Notes: a model not told the origin generated them from the letters alone. 64,000 nucleotides of DNA from Cyclobacteriaceae bacterium (GCA_028278225.1 JANQEU010000020.1:62001-126000), one strand, 5' to 3'. Positions 15,220-25,476 are shown, counted from the stretch's first letter. Made by a program: numbers and translations.

Positions 15220-17331
15220 TTACTCTTCTATTTCTTCGGCTTCCTGAGGTTTCTCCTTTCCGTCTTCACTTTCCACTTCCTCTTTCACATTTTCTTTAAG
15301 TTTATCTAACTCAGATTTATCCTCAGGTTCAGATTTCTTCTTTTTCCTTTTCTTCGTACTTTTTTTCTTGTCCTCATCCTGCCCATTAGTAAAAGATTCA
15401 TATGTTGTCGGCCTTTCAAATGGACGTTTACCAATCAGGCGTTCAAGGTCTGACTGGAATATGATTTCTTTATCCAGGAGTTCTTTTGCAACTATTTCCA
15501 GCTCCTCCCTTTTCTCCAGTAAGAGTTTTTTGGTGATTTCATAAGCTTCATCGATCAATGATTTCACTTCTTTGTCAATTAATTCCGCAGTTGCTTCCGA
15601 ATAAGGTTTGGTGAAATTGTAATCGGACTGTTTCGAATCATAAAATGACACATTACCGATTTTATCATTCATTCCGTAAACGGTGACAATGGAGTAAGCC
15701 ATTTTGGTGATCCTTTCCAGATCACTCAGTGCGCCTGTCGAGATTTTCCCGAAAATAATTTCCTCAGCAGCTCTTCCACCCAACGCCATGCACATACTGT
15801 CCATAAGTTGCTCGGTCTGATAAAGGAACTGTTCTTTTGGCAGGTACTGCGCATACCCAAGCGCAGCAAGACCTCTCGGGACGATACTTACTTTTACCAA
15901 CGGATCAGCGTGCTCGAGGAACCAACCTGCGATGGCGTGTCCTGCTTCATGGTAGGCAACGATCTTTTTCTCCTCCGGGGAGATGATCTTGCTTTTCTTT
16001 TCAAGTCCTCCGATCACCCTGTCTATCGCTTCCTGAAAATCTATCATGTGGACTTTGTCCTTATCTCTTCTTGCCGCTATCAGGGCTGCTTCGTTACACA
16101 CATTGGCGATCTCTGCGCCCGCGAATCCGGGGGTTTGGGCCGCGAGTTTTTTTGCGTCAATATCCTCATGCAGCTTGATGGGCTTCAGGTGAACTTTAAA
16201 TATAGCCTCCCTGCCCACGATATCAGGTTTGTCAATGCTTATTTGCCTGTCAAATCGTCCCGGCCTCAGCAGTGCCATGTCCAGGACATCAGGGCGATTG
16301 GTAGCTGCCAGGATGATGACGCCAACATCCGTGGCAAATCCATCCATCTCCACAAGTAATGAATTCAGGGTATTTTCCCGCTCGTCATTGGAGCCCGGCA
16401 TTTGACCTCGTCCCCGGGATCGGCCGATTGCGTCTATTTCATCAATAAAGACTATGCAAGGCGCCTTTTCCTTGGCCTGTTTGAACAGATCCCGGACACG
16501 GGCAGCACCGACGCCAACAAACATCTCAACAAAATCAGATCCGGATAAAGTAAAAAAAGGTACGGCTGCCTCACCGGCAACAGCTTTTGCCAAAAGGGTC
16601 TTTCCTGTTCCCGGAGGACCTACGAGCAATGCTCCCTTGGGTATCTTACCTCCCAGCTTGGTGAACTTGGCGGGATTCTTCAGGAACTCTACGATTTCCT
16701 TGATCTCTTCCTTAGCCTCATCCAGTCCTGCCACATCCTTGAACGTAATCTTTACTTTGTTTTCAGCATCAAAGAGGGCAGCCCGTGATTTGCCAATGTT
16801 GAAGATCTGACCACCCGGACCGCCACCACCGGTCATTCTTCTCATCAAAAACCAAAATCCGAATATCAACAGGAAGAAAAATCCGTAAGTGAAAATGAAA
16901 TCGGAAAAGTCCGATCTTTCCTCAACTTCATAGCCTATCCTTTGTTCTTCCGGTAGCTGGCTCATTATCCTGTTAAAATCATCATTGAAGATCGTGGGAT
17001 CTACAATCTTGAATTTATAATGAGGTCCGGAATTAGAACTAAATGGACTACTGTTCTCTAATTCTATCTTGTATTTGGTATTCTGGAGAGCCTCTTCCTT
17101 CAAAGTTACTTCTACCAGGTCCTTATTTTTGATCAACACCACCCGGCTAACATCATTGCTCAGGACCATTTGCTCAAATCTGCGATCGGAGATCTTTATT
17201 GCAGAACTGTTCTTCCCGAAATAAGTAAACCCAAATACCGTCGCAATCAGAATTGCTATGATCCAGATCTGGTAACTACCTCTTCCAGGTCCACCCATCA
17301 CATTTTTTTTCTGTCTTGGTTTATCCGCCAT
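15220..17331 (-). CDS. ftsH: ATP-dependent zinc metalloprotease FtsH
   Basis: This is a membrane-anchored AAA+ protease of 703 aa. Two transmembrane segments (about 20-38 and 145-163) flank a periplasmic domain. The AAA domain has Walker A GPPGTGKT (238-245), Walker B IVFIDE (293-298) and a second-region-of-homology motif, ATNRPDVLD...RPGRFDR. The peptidase domain has the zinc motif HEAGH (461-465). It degrades misfolded membrane proteins and short-lived regulators as a hexamer. The C-terminal ~55 residues form a Lys-rich then Glu-rich low-complexity tail. It is preceded by rsfS on the same strand (55-bp gap) and followed by its own terminator. Confidence 0.97.
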   Translation of the reverse strand: MADKPRQKKNVMGGPGRGSYQIWIIAILIATVFGFTYFGKNSSAIKISDRRFEQMVLSNDVSRVVLIKNKDLVEVTLKEEALQNTKYKIELENSSPFSSNSGPHYKFKIVDPTIFNDDFNRIMSQLPEEQRIGYEVEERSDFSDFIFTYGFFFLLIFGFWFLMRRMTGGGGPGGQIFNIGKSRAALFDAENKVKITFKDVAGLDEAKEEIKEIVEFLKNPAKFTKLGGKIPKGALLVGPPGTGKTLLAKAVAGEAAVPFFTLSGSDFVEMFVGVGAARVRDLFKQAKEKAPCIVFIDEIDAIGRSRGRGQMPGSNDERENTLNSLLVEMDGFATDVGVIILAATNRPDVLDMALLRPGRFDRQISIDKPDIVGREAIFKVHLKPIKLHEDIDAKKLAAQTPGFAGAEIANVCNEAALIAARRDKDKVHMIDFQEAIDRVIGGLEKKSKIISPEEKKIVAYHEAGHAIAGWFLEHADPLVKVSIVPRGLAALGYAQYLPKEQFLYQTEQLMDSMCMALGGRAAEEIIFGKISTGALSDLERITKMAYSIVTVYGMNDKIGNVSFYDSKQSDYNFTKPYSEATAELIDKEVKSLIDEAYEITKKLLLEKREELEIVAKELLDKEIIFQSDLERLIGKRPFERPTTYESFTNGQDEDKKKSTKKRKKKKSEPEDKSELDKLKENVKEEVESEDGKEKPQEAEEIEE

Positions 17332-17386
17332 TTATTTCCTTCTTGAGATATGTCTTTTTAAAACGCTTTATAACTATTAAAGTTCA

Positions 17387-17761
17387 CTATTCTGGGAACG
17401 TAGTGATCACAGCATCTGCCCATAAATCTTCCAAAGCATAGAATGCTCTTTTTTCATGGCTAAAAACATGTGCAACAACGTCCACATAATCAATCAATAT
17501 CCATTCTTTATTACGAAAACCTTCTGTTTTCCAGGGTTTTTGATTGGATAATTTTATTACCTGCTCCTCGATTGCCTCAGAAATTGCCTCGATCTGGGTG
17601 TCAGAATTTCCCGAACATATTACAAAATAATCAGCTATAGAATGTTTTATGCCACGCAAATCCAAGACTTTAACATCCCAGGCCTTCTTTTCCAACATCC
17701 CTTGAACCACCATCTCACTTAATTGTTGACTCGTTGAAGCCTCAGAGTTATTATGCTGCAT
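17387..17761 (-). CDS. rsfS: Ribosomal silencing factor RsfS
   Basis: The 124-residue DUF143/Iojap-like protein contains the conserved core VLDLRGIKHSIADYFVICSG and a C-terminal WILIDYVDVVAHVF segment, where DYxDVVVHVF is usual. RsfS binds uL14 on the large subunit and blocks subunit joining when nutrients are scarce. It starts the reverse-strand block rsfS-ftsH, divergent from birA; the start codons are 44 bp apart, so the two promoters must overlap. The rsfS-ftsH neighbourhood is common in Bacteroidota. Confidence 0.93.
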   Translation of the reverse strand: MQHNNSEASTSQQLSEMVVQGMLEKKAWDVKVLDLRGIKHSIADYFVICSGNSDTQIEAISEAIEEQVIKLSNQKPWKTEGFRNKEWILIDYVDVVAHVFSHEKRAFYALEDLWADAVITTFPE

Positions 17762-17805
17762 TCAGAAGCGCTTTCCTATTTTTACTCAAAACTACTAAAT
17801 AAACA

Positions 17806-18561
17806 TTGCATAAATTCTTTGCCAATAGTGAGTTTCGGGGAAAAAAAGTGATATACCTGACAGAATGTCACTCCACGAATGACTATTTGCAGGAATTGGT
17901 AAGAAAAAGGGATGTCAGGGAAGGTGAAGTTGTGGTCACAGACTTTCAGCTGAAAGGAAAAGGTCAGAGAGGTAATTTTTGGGAGAGCGACAGAGGGGTC
18001 AATTTGTTATTTTCAGTAATCTTCAAACCGTCCTTTTTAAAAGTGGAAGAGCAGTTCTATATCACCTTGATCACTGCCCTCTCAATAATTGATTCCATAA
18101 GAGAACCCTATAGTAAGGCACAAATAAAATGGCCGAATGATATCTATTTCAATTCAAAAAAAATTGGAGGGATTCTCAGTGAAGCTACTATTTCAGATAA
18201 CACGATGGAATACGTTATTTCAGGAATTGGACTCAATGTAAACCAAAGGAATTTTACCGTAGATACGGCCTCGTCACTTTTACTTGAAACCGGCCGGATA
18301 TATGCACGCGACGACTTGTTCAATAATATACTCGCAAATCTCGACAAACGGTATGACAGGCTGTCAGAAGGTCATTCCGGAGAGATCATTGACGAGTACC
18401 ATGAACACCTGATGTGGAAAGATGAAACACATCTTTACCGGGATAAAGGTGGAGATTTTGAAGGAACCATCTGTGGCATAAACCGAAGAGGACAATTGAT
18501 CGTAGAAGTTCAGGGCACTGAGCGGGTTTATAACATTAAAGAAATAAGTTTTCTAAGATAG
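17806..18561 (+). CDS. birA: Biotin-[acetyl-CoA-carboxylase] ligase
   Basis: This is a monofunctional biotin protein ligase of 251 aa without the N-terminal DNA-binding domain of E. coli BirA. The catalytic domain shows GKGQRGNFWES (biotinyl-AMP loop), IKWPNDIYFNSKKIGGIL (active-site Lys) and GIGLNVNQ. A small C-terminal beta domain follows (TICGINRRGQLIVEVQG). The start is TTG: an in-frame stop lies six bases upstream, and the residues from the TTG (HKFFANSEFRGKKVIYL) align with the usual N-terminus. It biotinylates carrier proteins, such as the biotin-carrier-like protein encoded 11 kb downstream in this window. Confidence 0.93.
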   Translation: MHKFFANSEFRGKKVIYLTECHSTNDYLQELVRKRDVREGEVVVTDFQLKGKGQRGNFWESDRGVNLLFSVIFKPSFLKVEEQFYITLITALSIIDSIREPYSKAQIKWPNDIYFNSKKIGGILSEATISDNTMEYVISGIGLNVNQRNFTVDTASSLLLETGRIYARDDLFNNILANLDKRYDRLSEGHSGEIIDEYHEHLMWKDETHLYRDKGGDFEGTICGINRRGQLIVEVQGTERVYNIKEISFLR

Positions 18562-18575
18562 AGCTTCAATTTATC

Positions 18576-18583
18576 TAACTTTG
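18576..18583 (+). promoter_or_regulatory. -7 element for ahcY
   Basis: TAACTTTG followed by CACCCC matches TAnnTTTG. The ATG is 20 bases downstream, so the leader is very short. It lies within 15-22 bp of the birA stop. Confidence 0.7.
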
Positions 18584-18603
18584 CACCCCGAAATTTTGAC
18601 ATA

Positions 18604-19905
18604 ATGATTGATACAAAAGAGAAATTCAAAGTAAAAGACATTGCGTTGGCCGATTGGGGTCGCAAGGAGATCGAGCTGGCGGAGGCCGAAATGCCGGGAT
18701 TAATGTCAATTCGCGAAGAATACAAGGATAGCAAGCCACTGGCGGGAGCAAAAATAGCGGGGTGTTTGCATATGACCATCCAGACAGCCGTGCTCATAGA
18801 AACACTGACGGAACTTGGCGCAGAGGTCAGCTGGTCCTCATGTAATATTTTTTCCACACAAGATCATGCTGCCGCGGCAATTGCAAAAACGGGTGTTCCC
18901 GTTTACGCCTGGAAGGGAATGAATGAAGAGGAATTTGACTGGTGCATTGAGCAGACATTGTTTGCATTCAAAGACGATAAACCCTTGAACATGATCCTGG
19001 ATGATGGAGGAGATCTGACCAATATGGTTTTGGACAAGTATCCCGAATTGGTTGAGGGAATAAAGGGAATATCTGAAGAGACTACGACCGGTGTTCACAG
19101 ATTATACGAAAGAATGAAAAACGGAAAACTTCCTGTTCCTGCGATTAACGTGAACGATTCCGTAACCAAATCCAAATTTGATAATAAATACGGATGTAAG
19201 GAATCTCTTGTGGACGCAATCAGGAGAGGTACCGATCTTATGTTGGCCGGAAAAGTTGCCGTTGTAGCGGGTTACGGAGATGTAGGAAAAGGTAGTGCCG
19301 CATCACTGAGAGGGGCCGGCGTAAGAGTGATCGTCACTGAGATCGACCCAATATGTGCGCTTCAGGCAGCGATGGACGGATTTGAAGTCAAGAAAATGAC
19401 TAATGCTGTTCCAAGAGCCAATATCATCGTTACGGCAACCGGAAATAAGGATATAATTACCGCGGAACATTTCAGGTTGATGAAAGACAAGACGATAGTT
19501 TGCAACATCGGACATTTTGACAATGAGATTGATATGGCCTGGCTAAATGCAAATCATTCCAAAACGGAGATAAAGCCCCAGGTGGATATTTATGATGTGG
19601 ACGGGAAGGACATCATTGTTTTGGCCGAAGGCAGGCTGGTAAACCTCGGCGTGGCAACCGGTCATCCATCTTTCGTAATGTCAAACTCTTTTACAAATCA
19701 GACTTTGGCGCAGATCGAGCTTTGGAACAATGCAGATAAGTATGACAGGGCTGTTTACACCTTACCAAAGCATTTGGATGAGAAAGTGGCTGCTTTACAC
19801 CTTAAGAAAATCGGGGTGGAGCTGGAGACTTTGACGGAAGAGCAAGCCAAATATATCGGCGTGACCGTGGAAGGACCCTACAAGCCGGAACATTATAGAT
19901 ATTGA
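18604..19905 (+). CDS. ahcY: Adenosylhomocysteinase
   Basis: S-adenosylhomocysteine hydrolase of 433 aa converts SAH to adenosine and homocysteine, relieving methyltransferase inhibition in the cytosol. Visible signatures are [14 protein letters not shown] (residues ~81-94, substrate site), [10 protein letters not shown] with the catalytic Lys, the NAD-binding GYGDVGKG (223-230), and the C-terminal KPEHYRY that reaches into the neighbouring subunit. Length is normal. It is a single-gene unit with its own -7 element and its own terminator. Confidence 0.97.
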   Translation: MIDTKEKFKVKDIALADWGRKEIELAEAEMPGLMSIREEYKDSKPLAGAKIAGCLHMTIQTAVLIETLTELGAEVSWSSCNIFSTQDHAAAAIAKTGVPVYAWKGMNEEEFDWCIEQTLFAFKDDKPLNMILDDGGDLTNMVLDKYPELVEGIKGISEETTTGVHRLYERMKNGKLPVPAINVNDSVTKSKFDNKYGCKESLVDAIRRGTDLMLAGKVAVVAGYGDVGKGSAASLRGAGVRVIVTEIDPICALQAAMDGFEVKKMTNAVPRANIIVTATGNKDIITAEHFRLMKDKTIVCNIGHFDNEIDMAWLNANHSKTEIKPQVDIYDVDGKDIIVLAEGRLVNLGVATGHPSFVMSNSFTNQTLAQIELWNNADKYDRAVYTLPKHLDEKVAALHLKKIGVELETLTEEQAKYIGVTVEGPYKPEHYRY

Positions 19906-19924
19906 TTCTATTAAAAGATGACTC

Positions 19925-19957
19925 AAAACCCGTTTCTTTGTTTGGAGCGGGTTTTTT
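19925..19957 (+). terminator. Intrinsic terminator of ahcY
   Basis: AAAACCCG and CGGGTTTT flank a 15-nt loop, and the right arm runs into six T. It is 20 bp after the ahcY stop and lies inside the longest possible frame of the next gene, which argues for the later start of that gene. Confidence 0.82.
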
Positions 19958-19962
19958 CATTT

Positions 19963-20805
19963 ATGATCATAGCCACAAGAGCAACGACCGAAACCATTGA
20001 TCGTCTGGATAACTTATTGTCATCCGAGGATCGTGTTTTCTATACAAGGTTCGGTGACGGAGATATCCTGTTGATGTCAGGCAGGGATGATAAATATCAC
20101 AATTCATCAGTTGATTTACGGGATGAGCTGGTGGAGTCATTTTTAATTGATGATGAGCAATACTTGAGAGGTCTGGCTGTAAACTATCCCCTGGAAGAGG
20201 GAATGATGCATGGTCTTTTTGCGCCGCATCACAACAATGAGGAGTTACAAAGGCTTGTGCAGGAAGTCTTATTGCCCAACCCGAAACCGGGAAAGTTTGA
20301 GAGTCACATTGTATTTCATTATTACGCGATATTTCGTCAAAAGGAGTTCAACAATTTCTTCGATTTGCATATCCGGCCGAAGCGGAAACTTCTGGTAGGG
20401 GGGATCCCTTCGGAGATAGCATGCAAGCTTTACGGACTTATTGATGAATATATCGAAACGCCAATGTCCGATGCCTATCGTTCAGTTGACACATGGTGGC
20501 CGGAGGTTGAACGCCTCGTCAATAAGGTGGACCTTGTAATTCCATCAGCAGGTGCTGCCAGCAAAGTCATAAATAAACGTCTCTGGAACCTTGACGCTGA
20601 AGTCAATTCCCTTGATATTGGTTCGCTTATCGATGGAATAGATGGTCGCGGGACCAGGAAGTGGATCAAGCTCAAAGGACACAGAATGAATGCGGTTCTC
20701 CTTCCGGAATATAGGGACAAATCCCTGAGCAGGTATTTTAGATTCTTTTGGAAAGAATCGTATTTTCAGCTCCGTAAGATGTGGAAGAAGATCAGTTCTT
20801 CCTGA
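19963..20805 (+). CDS. GT-D fold glycosyltransferase-like protein
   Basis: The 280-residue product resembles the GT-D/DUF1792 family: the motif YTRFGDGDILLM (about residues 26-37) is the family's nucleotide-sugar site, followed by LLVGGIPSEIA and DLVIPSAGAASKVI, which form the Rossmann-like core. It is predicted to add a glucose-like sugar to a glycan or glycoprotein, as in serine-rich-repeat glycoprotein pathways; the acceptor is unknown. I choose the ATG at 19963 because the frame upstream passes through the ahcY terminator. It converges with, and overlaps by 14 bp, the GT2 gene of the adjacent reverse-strand cluster. Confidence 0.75.
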   Translation: MIIATRATTETIDRLDNLLSSEDRVFYTRFGDGDILLMSGRDDKYHNSSVDLRDELVESFLIDDEQYLRGLAVNYPLEEGMMHGLFAPHHNNEELQRLVQEVLLPNPKPGKFESHIVFHYYAIFRQKEFNNFFDLHIRPKRKLLVGGIPSEIACKLYGLIDEYIETPMSDAYRSVDTWWPEVERLVNKVDLVIPSAGAASKVINKRLWNLDAEVNSLDIGSLIDGIDGRGTRKWIKLKGHRMNAVLLPEYRDKSLSRYFRFFWKESYFQLRKMWKKISSS

Positions 20806-21598
20806 TGCCATAAGGAGTACTTGTTACCTTTTGTTTCCTTACCTCCTTCAGGTAAGATAAGTTTTCATCGTAGCCTTCCTTTCTGGACAGCTTGGGGTGC
20901 CAGATATGGTATTGAATGGCAAGGAATTTCAAGGATTTGATTTTTGCGCCATTATTCAGGAGCCTGTATTCAAGATCGGTGTCTTCTCCTACTGACGGAT
21001 AACTGTAGCGCTCATCAAATCCGTTAATATCAATAAGATCTTTTCGGGTGACAGAAAAATTTGAACCTAAAACTCCCCGTGTTTTTCTTGGAATTAACAG
21101 CCGGACAGGTCCCGGGAGATAAATGCTATTTTCCGCATGCCAGGACTGATTGAACAAATGTGTTGTCAGGCTTTCCAGCTTTCCTTCCTTTACGAAAGCA
21201 GGTGTCAGTTTTTTTGAAAAAATCCTACCCAGGTAAACACGCCTTCCTGCTAGAACGAGGTTTGACCGGGCATTGATTATGTGTTCTTTGACAAAATGCC
21301 TGTGGGGGATACAGTCTCCATCAATAAAGATAATTTGTTGGCCCTGACTCCTGGCCAAACCCTGGTTAAGGATCATGTTCTTTCTCCATCCGTGGTCTTC
21401 GTGCCAGATGTGATAAGCATTGAGCCGGGATTTTTCTGTTAATATCTTAACCTCCCTGACTACCTCTTCCCTGGACCCATCATCCGCTATTATAACTTCA
21501 AAGTTTGTAATAGATTGTCGCTCCAATCCCGCAAATACAAGTTTCAGATCTCTTATCTTATTGTAAAAAGATATGATCAGGGTGGCTTCAGGAATCAT
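20792..21598 (-). CDS. Family 2 glycosyltransferase
   Basis: The GT-A fold enzyme of 268 aa has an N-terminal nucleotide-binding region, TLIISFYNKI with EVIIADDGS, the metal-binding FIDGDCIPH, and a C-terminal galactosyltransferase-like segment (INGFDERYSYPSVGEDTD). It is predicted to use a UDP-sugar for polysaccharide or O-antigen assembly in the cytoplasm. Its start overlaps the GT4 gene by 11 bp, so it is the last gene of the operon GT4-wzi-GT4-GT2. No substrate can be assigned. Confidence 0.88.
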   Translation of the reverse strand: MIPEATLIISFYNKIRDLKLVFAGLERQSITNFEVIIADDGSREEVVREVKILTEKSRLNAYHIWHEDHGWRKNMILNQGLARSQGQQIIFIDGDCIPHRHFVKEHIINARSNLVLAGRRVYLGRIFSKKLTPAFVKEGKLESLTTHLFNQSWHAENSIYLPGPVRLLIPRKTRGVLGSNFSVTRKDLIDINGFDERYSYPSVGEDTDLEYRLLNNGAKIKSLKFLAIQYHIWHPKLSRKEGYDENLSYLKEVRKQKVTSTPYGIRKN

Positions 21599-22664
21599 TT
21601 AGGACATCTTTATAAGCGATCAACAATTTCTTTGAAATTACCTTGATGTCATAATTCTGCAGTGTCTTAGATGCATTTTCAGTAAAAGATTTCTTCAGAT
21701 TTGGGTCATCCAGCAAAGAAATGATCCTTTGCGCCATGTTTTCCGCATCGGCGATTTCACATTTGAAACCATTTACACCGTCTTGAACTAATTCATTCAG
21801 ACCTCCTGCATTGGTTGTTATTACAGGGATTTTGCACAAAAAAGCATCCAGAATTGAAGAACCAAACCCTTCGGATTTTGATGGGAAAAACAGAATATCA
21901 AGGCCATTAATCCATGAGATGATATCCTTTTTAAACCCTAAAAGGAAAACACTGTTCTGAAGGCCCATTGCTTTAATTCCGGACCTGATCGAGGCTTCCC
22001 TGTTTCCTTTTCCAAACCAGACAAAGGTCGTATCCGGACGCTTGTTGGTCACAATTTTTGCAGTTTTTAGAAATGTTTCGGGATCTTTCTCATATTCATA
22101 CGCAGCCACATACCCTACAGTACTTTTATTTTTCAGCGATGGTATTTGAGCTGAAGCATGAACTCTTTCGACCGGGCTGGAGATCTCGATCCCACTGGGA
22201 ATTACCATGGTGCTTGCATTGGGCAGTGCCTCCAGTACACATTTCTCGACAGCTCCGGAAATGCAAATGACCAGGTCACTCTTTTGATATTTTAATCTTG
22301 AAAAGAAGTTCTTCCCAATCGGGAAAATAGTCCGTTTCGTAACCACCAATTTGGCTTTCATTCCAATCAATTTGGAGATCGCTGCAATGGAATGCGCCCT
22401 CGAAGTGTGACAGTGAACTATATCAATTTGATCAGATCTTACTTTTCTGACCACAAGCCGTGCTGTTGCCAGGTCAAGTCCCCTGAATGCCTGTTCCCAG
22501 ACATTAAATCCTTCTTCTTTGGCTTTTACGGACAAAGGGCTTTTTGATTTTGAGATCAGGTAGTTGTCAACATCCGTACGAGTGTTCACCATCTGCATCA
22601 ATACCTGCCGTTCACCACCTCTCCATTCTGATTCGGTATTGATGTGTAGTACCCTGGGTTTCAT
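21588..22664 (-). CDS. Family 4 glycosyltransferase
   Basis: The GT-B enzyme of 358 aa begins with LHINTESEWRGGERQVL (acceptor-side glycine motif). The C-terminal domain carries the GT4 signature: FFPSKSEGFGSSILDAFL with the conserved acidic pair region, then PVITTNAGGLNELVQDG. It is a retaining sugar transferase for surface glycan assembly. It overlaps wzi by 4 bp and the GT2 gene by 11 bp, so translation of all three is likely coupled. Confidence 0.9.
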   Translation of the reverse strand: MKPRVLHINTESEWRGGERQVLMQMVNTRTDVDNYLISKSKSPLSVKAKEEGFNVWEQAFRGLDLATARLVVRKVRSDQIDIVHCHTSRAHSIAAISKLIGMKAKLVVTKRTIFPIGKNFFSRLKYQKSDLVICISGAVEKCVLEALPNASTMVIPSGIEISSPVERVHASAQIPSLKNKSTVGYVAAYEYEKDPETFLKTAKIVTNKRPDTTFVWFGKGNREASIRSGIKAMGLQNSVFLLGFKKDIISWINGLDILFFPSKSEGFGSSILDAFLCKIPVITTNAGGLNELVQDGVNGFKCEIADAENMAQRIISLLDDPNLKKSFTENASKTLQNYDIKVISKKLLIAYKDVLNDS

Positions 22665-24238
22665 TTCAGGATGTATTGGATACCGAAGATGGTGCCCGGG
22701 AACCTGCCAAATCCATCCTCATCGTATGCGATAGCAAATTCCAAATTAACAGGAGCATTTTCCAGCTTCTTTTCAAGGCTAAGAAAGTAATACCTGGTAT
22801 TCACACCGTTCCTGAAATAATATTCCTTGTCCAGTATCCAGCTGAATTTGCTTCCCCCGTATTTGCCGGCATAGGTGCCATAGTTTTCTGTGAAGGTGAC
22901 CAGTACTTTATACTTGATATCGAATATCTCGCCTTTCATTCCCATGTGGTGTGCCTGTATACGATTATTTATGATAAAACTCGCGTCTGTCATCGTTTCT
23001 CCTGTCATTTCCATTAGACGTTTTGCAGTCAAAAAAAGTGAATTGCCGATCGTGAAATCTTTGTATGTGTTCCCTTTTGGATAAGAAGTGTTTACATAGT
23101 AACTGTCTCGTCCGCCGAATTCCAGACCGTTGTTTGTCTCCTGTTTGAGTATCTCGATGAACTCATCCCACGTAAGGTTATTTGTCTGAATTCCCAATTC
23201 ATTGAAGACGAAAGCGTCATAATCGAGTGGTCTTAGGTCGGCATAAGTGTAGCCTACTCCGTTAACAACAGGATCGGAAAGACCCTCCCCACTTTGGTCA
23301 GTAGTATTTACATTTTCATAAAGAATCTCGGTGATAAATTTTTGATTTTTCAGCTTGACATGAATCCCCAGCATGTAATCTTTATCGATATGCCCCCCAT
23401 GAATAAACCCGGAACCATCACTCCAGGGTTGATGATAATATACATTCAGGTCCATTTCCGAAGTAGGGATCTCCAATCCATAATCAAGTGTACCGAAGTG
23501 AGCCCCCGCCGCATTTTGATCATCCCCGCTTACGTCGGAGTCGGAAGAATTTGCGCCTCTGACAACTTCCCACCATTTGCTGGACAATTTTTCCCCATTC
23601 AATTCTCCACCGTACAAAGCATTGTGGGTAGCCCCGGCATAGATGTTGATTGGAAGTAAATTGACAAGCTTAAGATATGCGAATTTCTCGTGGTAGAAAG
23701 GATGCTTTACATCACGATCTTCTTCAAGGATGCTGTGCGACATGCCACCTCTGAATTGAAGGTAACCCCTGCTAAAGGGAACGTCAGTATATTCAAAAAA
23801 TCCTCCGTAGATCTTAGGTATGGTCGGAGCATTTCTGCTTTCAAATAAATGACCTGAACTTAGATCATCCGGAAAGCCCGCATTGTTGACTTCATTTTTA
23901 CCAATTCTCAACTCAGCATTTTGCCACCTGAAGTTCAAATAAGCTTCATGTAGTATTGCACCATCTGTCTTTCCGAGAATATCGATTTCCGTATTAATGC
24001 TGAAATTATTTTTGGACAATAGGTTTTTTTTGACTTCTCCCCTGATATATCCATCACTCGATCCGGTATTGAAGAACCCATACTGGTTGTGCGCGATCCA
24101 GTGGGGTAGAGGCTTTGATCCGGAGATAGCTCCCCTCAGTTCCATCCGGACCTGAAGTGAATCCTTTTGTGCATGAATGCCTGGCGAAAGCAACAAAACA
24201 AGTGTTATGAATAAAATGATCTTTAGTCCCCGGGCCAT
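22661..24238 (-). CDS. Wzi-type capsule assembly outer-membrane protein
   Basis: The protein has 525 aa with a signal peptide (GLKIILFITLVLLLSPGIHA) and the pattern of an 18-stranded outer-membrane barrel: alternating aromatic/polar strands, HWIAHNQYGFFNTGSS near the start, and repeated R/K-E-Y/F strand ends up to the final FGIQYILK. Wzi-family proteins anchor capsular or exopolysaccharide to the outer surface. It is embedded between glycosyltransferase genes, which supports a role in surface glycan attachment. The family assignment is from overall pattern and context rather than a short motif. Confidence 0.8.
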   Translation of the reverse strand: MARGLKIILFITLVLLLSPGIHAQKDSLQVRMELRGAISGSKPLPHWIAHNQYGFFNTGSSDGYIRGEVKKNLLSKNNFSINTEIDILGKTDGAILHEAYLNFRWQNAELRIGKNEVNNAGFPDDLSSGHLFESRNAPTIPKIYGGFFEYTDVPFSRGYLQFRGGMSHSILEEDRDVKHPFYHEKFAYLKLVNLLPINIYAGATHNALYGGELNGEKLSSKWWEVVRGANSSDSDVSGDDQNAAGAHFGTLDYGLEIPTSEMDLNVYYHQPWSDGSGFIHGGHIDKDYMLGIHVKLKNQKFITEILYENVNTTDQSGEGLSDPVVNGVGYTYADLRPLDYDAFVFNELGIQTNNLTWDEFIEILKQETNNGLEFGGRDSYYVNTSYPKGNTYKDFTIGNSLFLTAKRLMEMTGETMTDASFIINNRIQAHHMGMKGEIFDIKYKVLVTFTENYGTYAGKYGGSKFSWILDKEYYFRNGVNTRYYFLSLEKKLENAPVNLEFAIAYDEDGFGRFPGTIFGIQYILK

Positions 24239-24295
24239 TCTTTTTTCGATGTCAAATCAAAAATAGGTAAACTGGACACAAGAGGTGGGAATTAT

Positions 24296-25384
24296 CTATG
24301 TGCCGGCTATTTGAAGAAAGAGCTTTTCGTACTTTTCTATTGTACTTGAGATTGCAAATTTGTTGAGCGCAATGTCATACCCGTTGTTAATGAATTTTTT
24401 TCTGAGCTCCTCATTAAATACTATTTCCTTAATATATCCTGCCAACTCCTCTACCTGATCATTCTCAAAGATAAATCCGGAAATCCCGTGTTCTATCACA
24501 TCCGGTATTCCTCCGTAATTGGATCCAATTACCGGGACTCCCATTGCCATTGCTTCAACTAGTGTCAAACCGAATCCGTCCATTTGAGACGGGAGTACAT
24601 TTGTTGTCATCAGTGGATAATGGTGGTACACACCGGATTTGTTACGAATGATACCGGTAAATATTATTCTATCGGAAATGGTATCAAGGGTCACCTTCGG
24701 ATATTTTTTATGGAACTGGGTCCTTTCAATTCCGACAAGCAGCAATTTCCATGAATCAGGCAGGATTTTGAAAGCTTCGATTAATTGGTCCTGTCTTTTT
24801 AACCGGGCAACACAGCCAATCACTACATCGTCTTTGCCATATCCATATTCTCCTCTGAGCGCTTCAATCTTGTTTTTTTGAAGGACGTATTCCTCAGTTG
24901 GTATACCATTATGTATTACGGCGGTATGCTCAATAGGGAATCCCTTTCTTTTTACCAATTCCTGCAATCCTTTGCTCACCACCACGATCTTTTCAGAAAA
25001 ACGAACATGCAGCCATCTTTTAATAAAGTTATTATCTGCTACCCGTTGGCGCCTTGTCAAAACAATTTTAGCCGGAAACCTGAAAAGGACTTTGGATAAT
25101 ATGGTATTGTATCGGTCTTTACTTTCCTGGGGATTGATAATATCAATATTGTGTCTTCTGACAATTTGATTGATCTGTCTGCAGGATTTGAGATGAATTT
25201 TTCTTCTAAATGAGATTTCACATGTTTCAATACCATGGTCAAGTGCAAGTTCGTGGAGCAGCGTCTTGTGAGGAATGCCCAGGATCACCTTATGGCCCTT
25301 TTCCCGGAGGCCTCTTGCCAGATAGGAAATACTGTAGGACGACCCGGCCACACCTCCTGACTGGGTGGTAATCAAAATGTTCAA
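24296..25384 (-). CDS. Family 4 glycosyltransferase, first gene of cluster
   Basis: The GT-B enzyme of 362 aa has an N-terminus of TTQSGGVAGSSYSISYLARGL, with the donor-side motif PSQMDGFGLTLVEAMAMG and then PVIGSNYGGIPDVIEHG. It likely starts the reverse-strand glycan operon (57 bp before wzi). The 155-bp divergent region toward the ECF sigma gene should hold both promoters. Donor and acceptor sugars are unknown. Confidence 0.9.
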   Translation of the reverse strand: MNILITTQSGGVAGSSYSISYLARGLREKGHKVILGIPHKTLLHELALDHGIETCEISFRRKIHLKSCRQINQIVRRHNIDIINPQESKDRYNTILSKVLFRFPAKIVLTRRQRVADNNFIKRWLHVRFSEKIVVVSKGLQELVKRKGFPIEHTAVIHNGIPTEEYVLQKNKIEALRGEYGYGKDDVVIGCVARLKRQDQLIEAFKILPDSWKLLLVGIERTQFHKKYPKVTLDTISDRIIFTGIIRNKSGVYHHYPLMTTNVLPSQMDGFGLTLVEAMAMGVPVIGSNYGGIPDVIEHGISGFIFENDQVEELAGYIKEIVFNEELRKKFINNGYDIALNKFAISSTIEKYEKLFLQIAGT

Positions 25385-25476
25385 ATCCTTTGAAATGATT
25401 TGATTTATTGTAAAAATATGGTTATTTCAAAAATCAGCTACCTTCTAAACGAAATTATCCATTTCATCGTACAACT

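Noticed and set aside
20545-20811. 88-residue reverse frame overlapping the GT-D gene end
   Set aside because: It overlaps two better-supported genes and has no motif.
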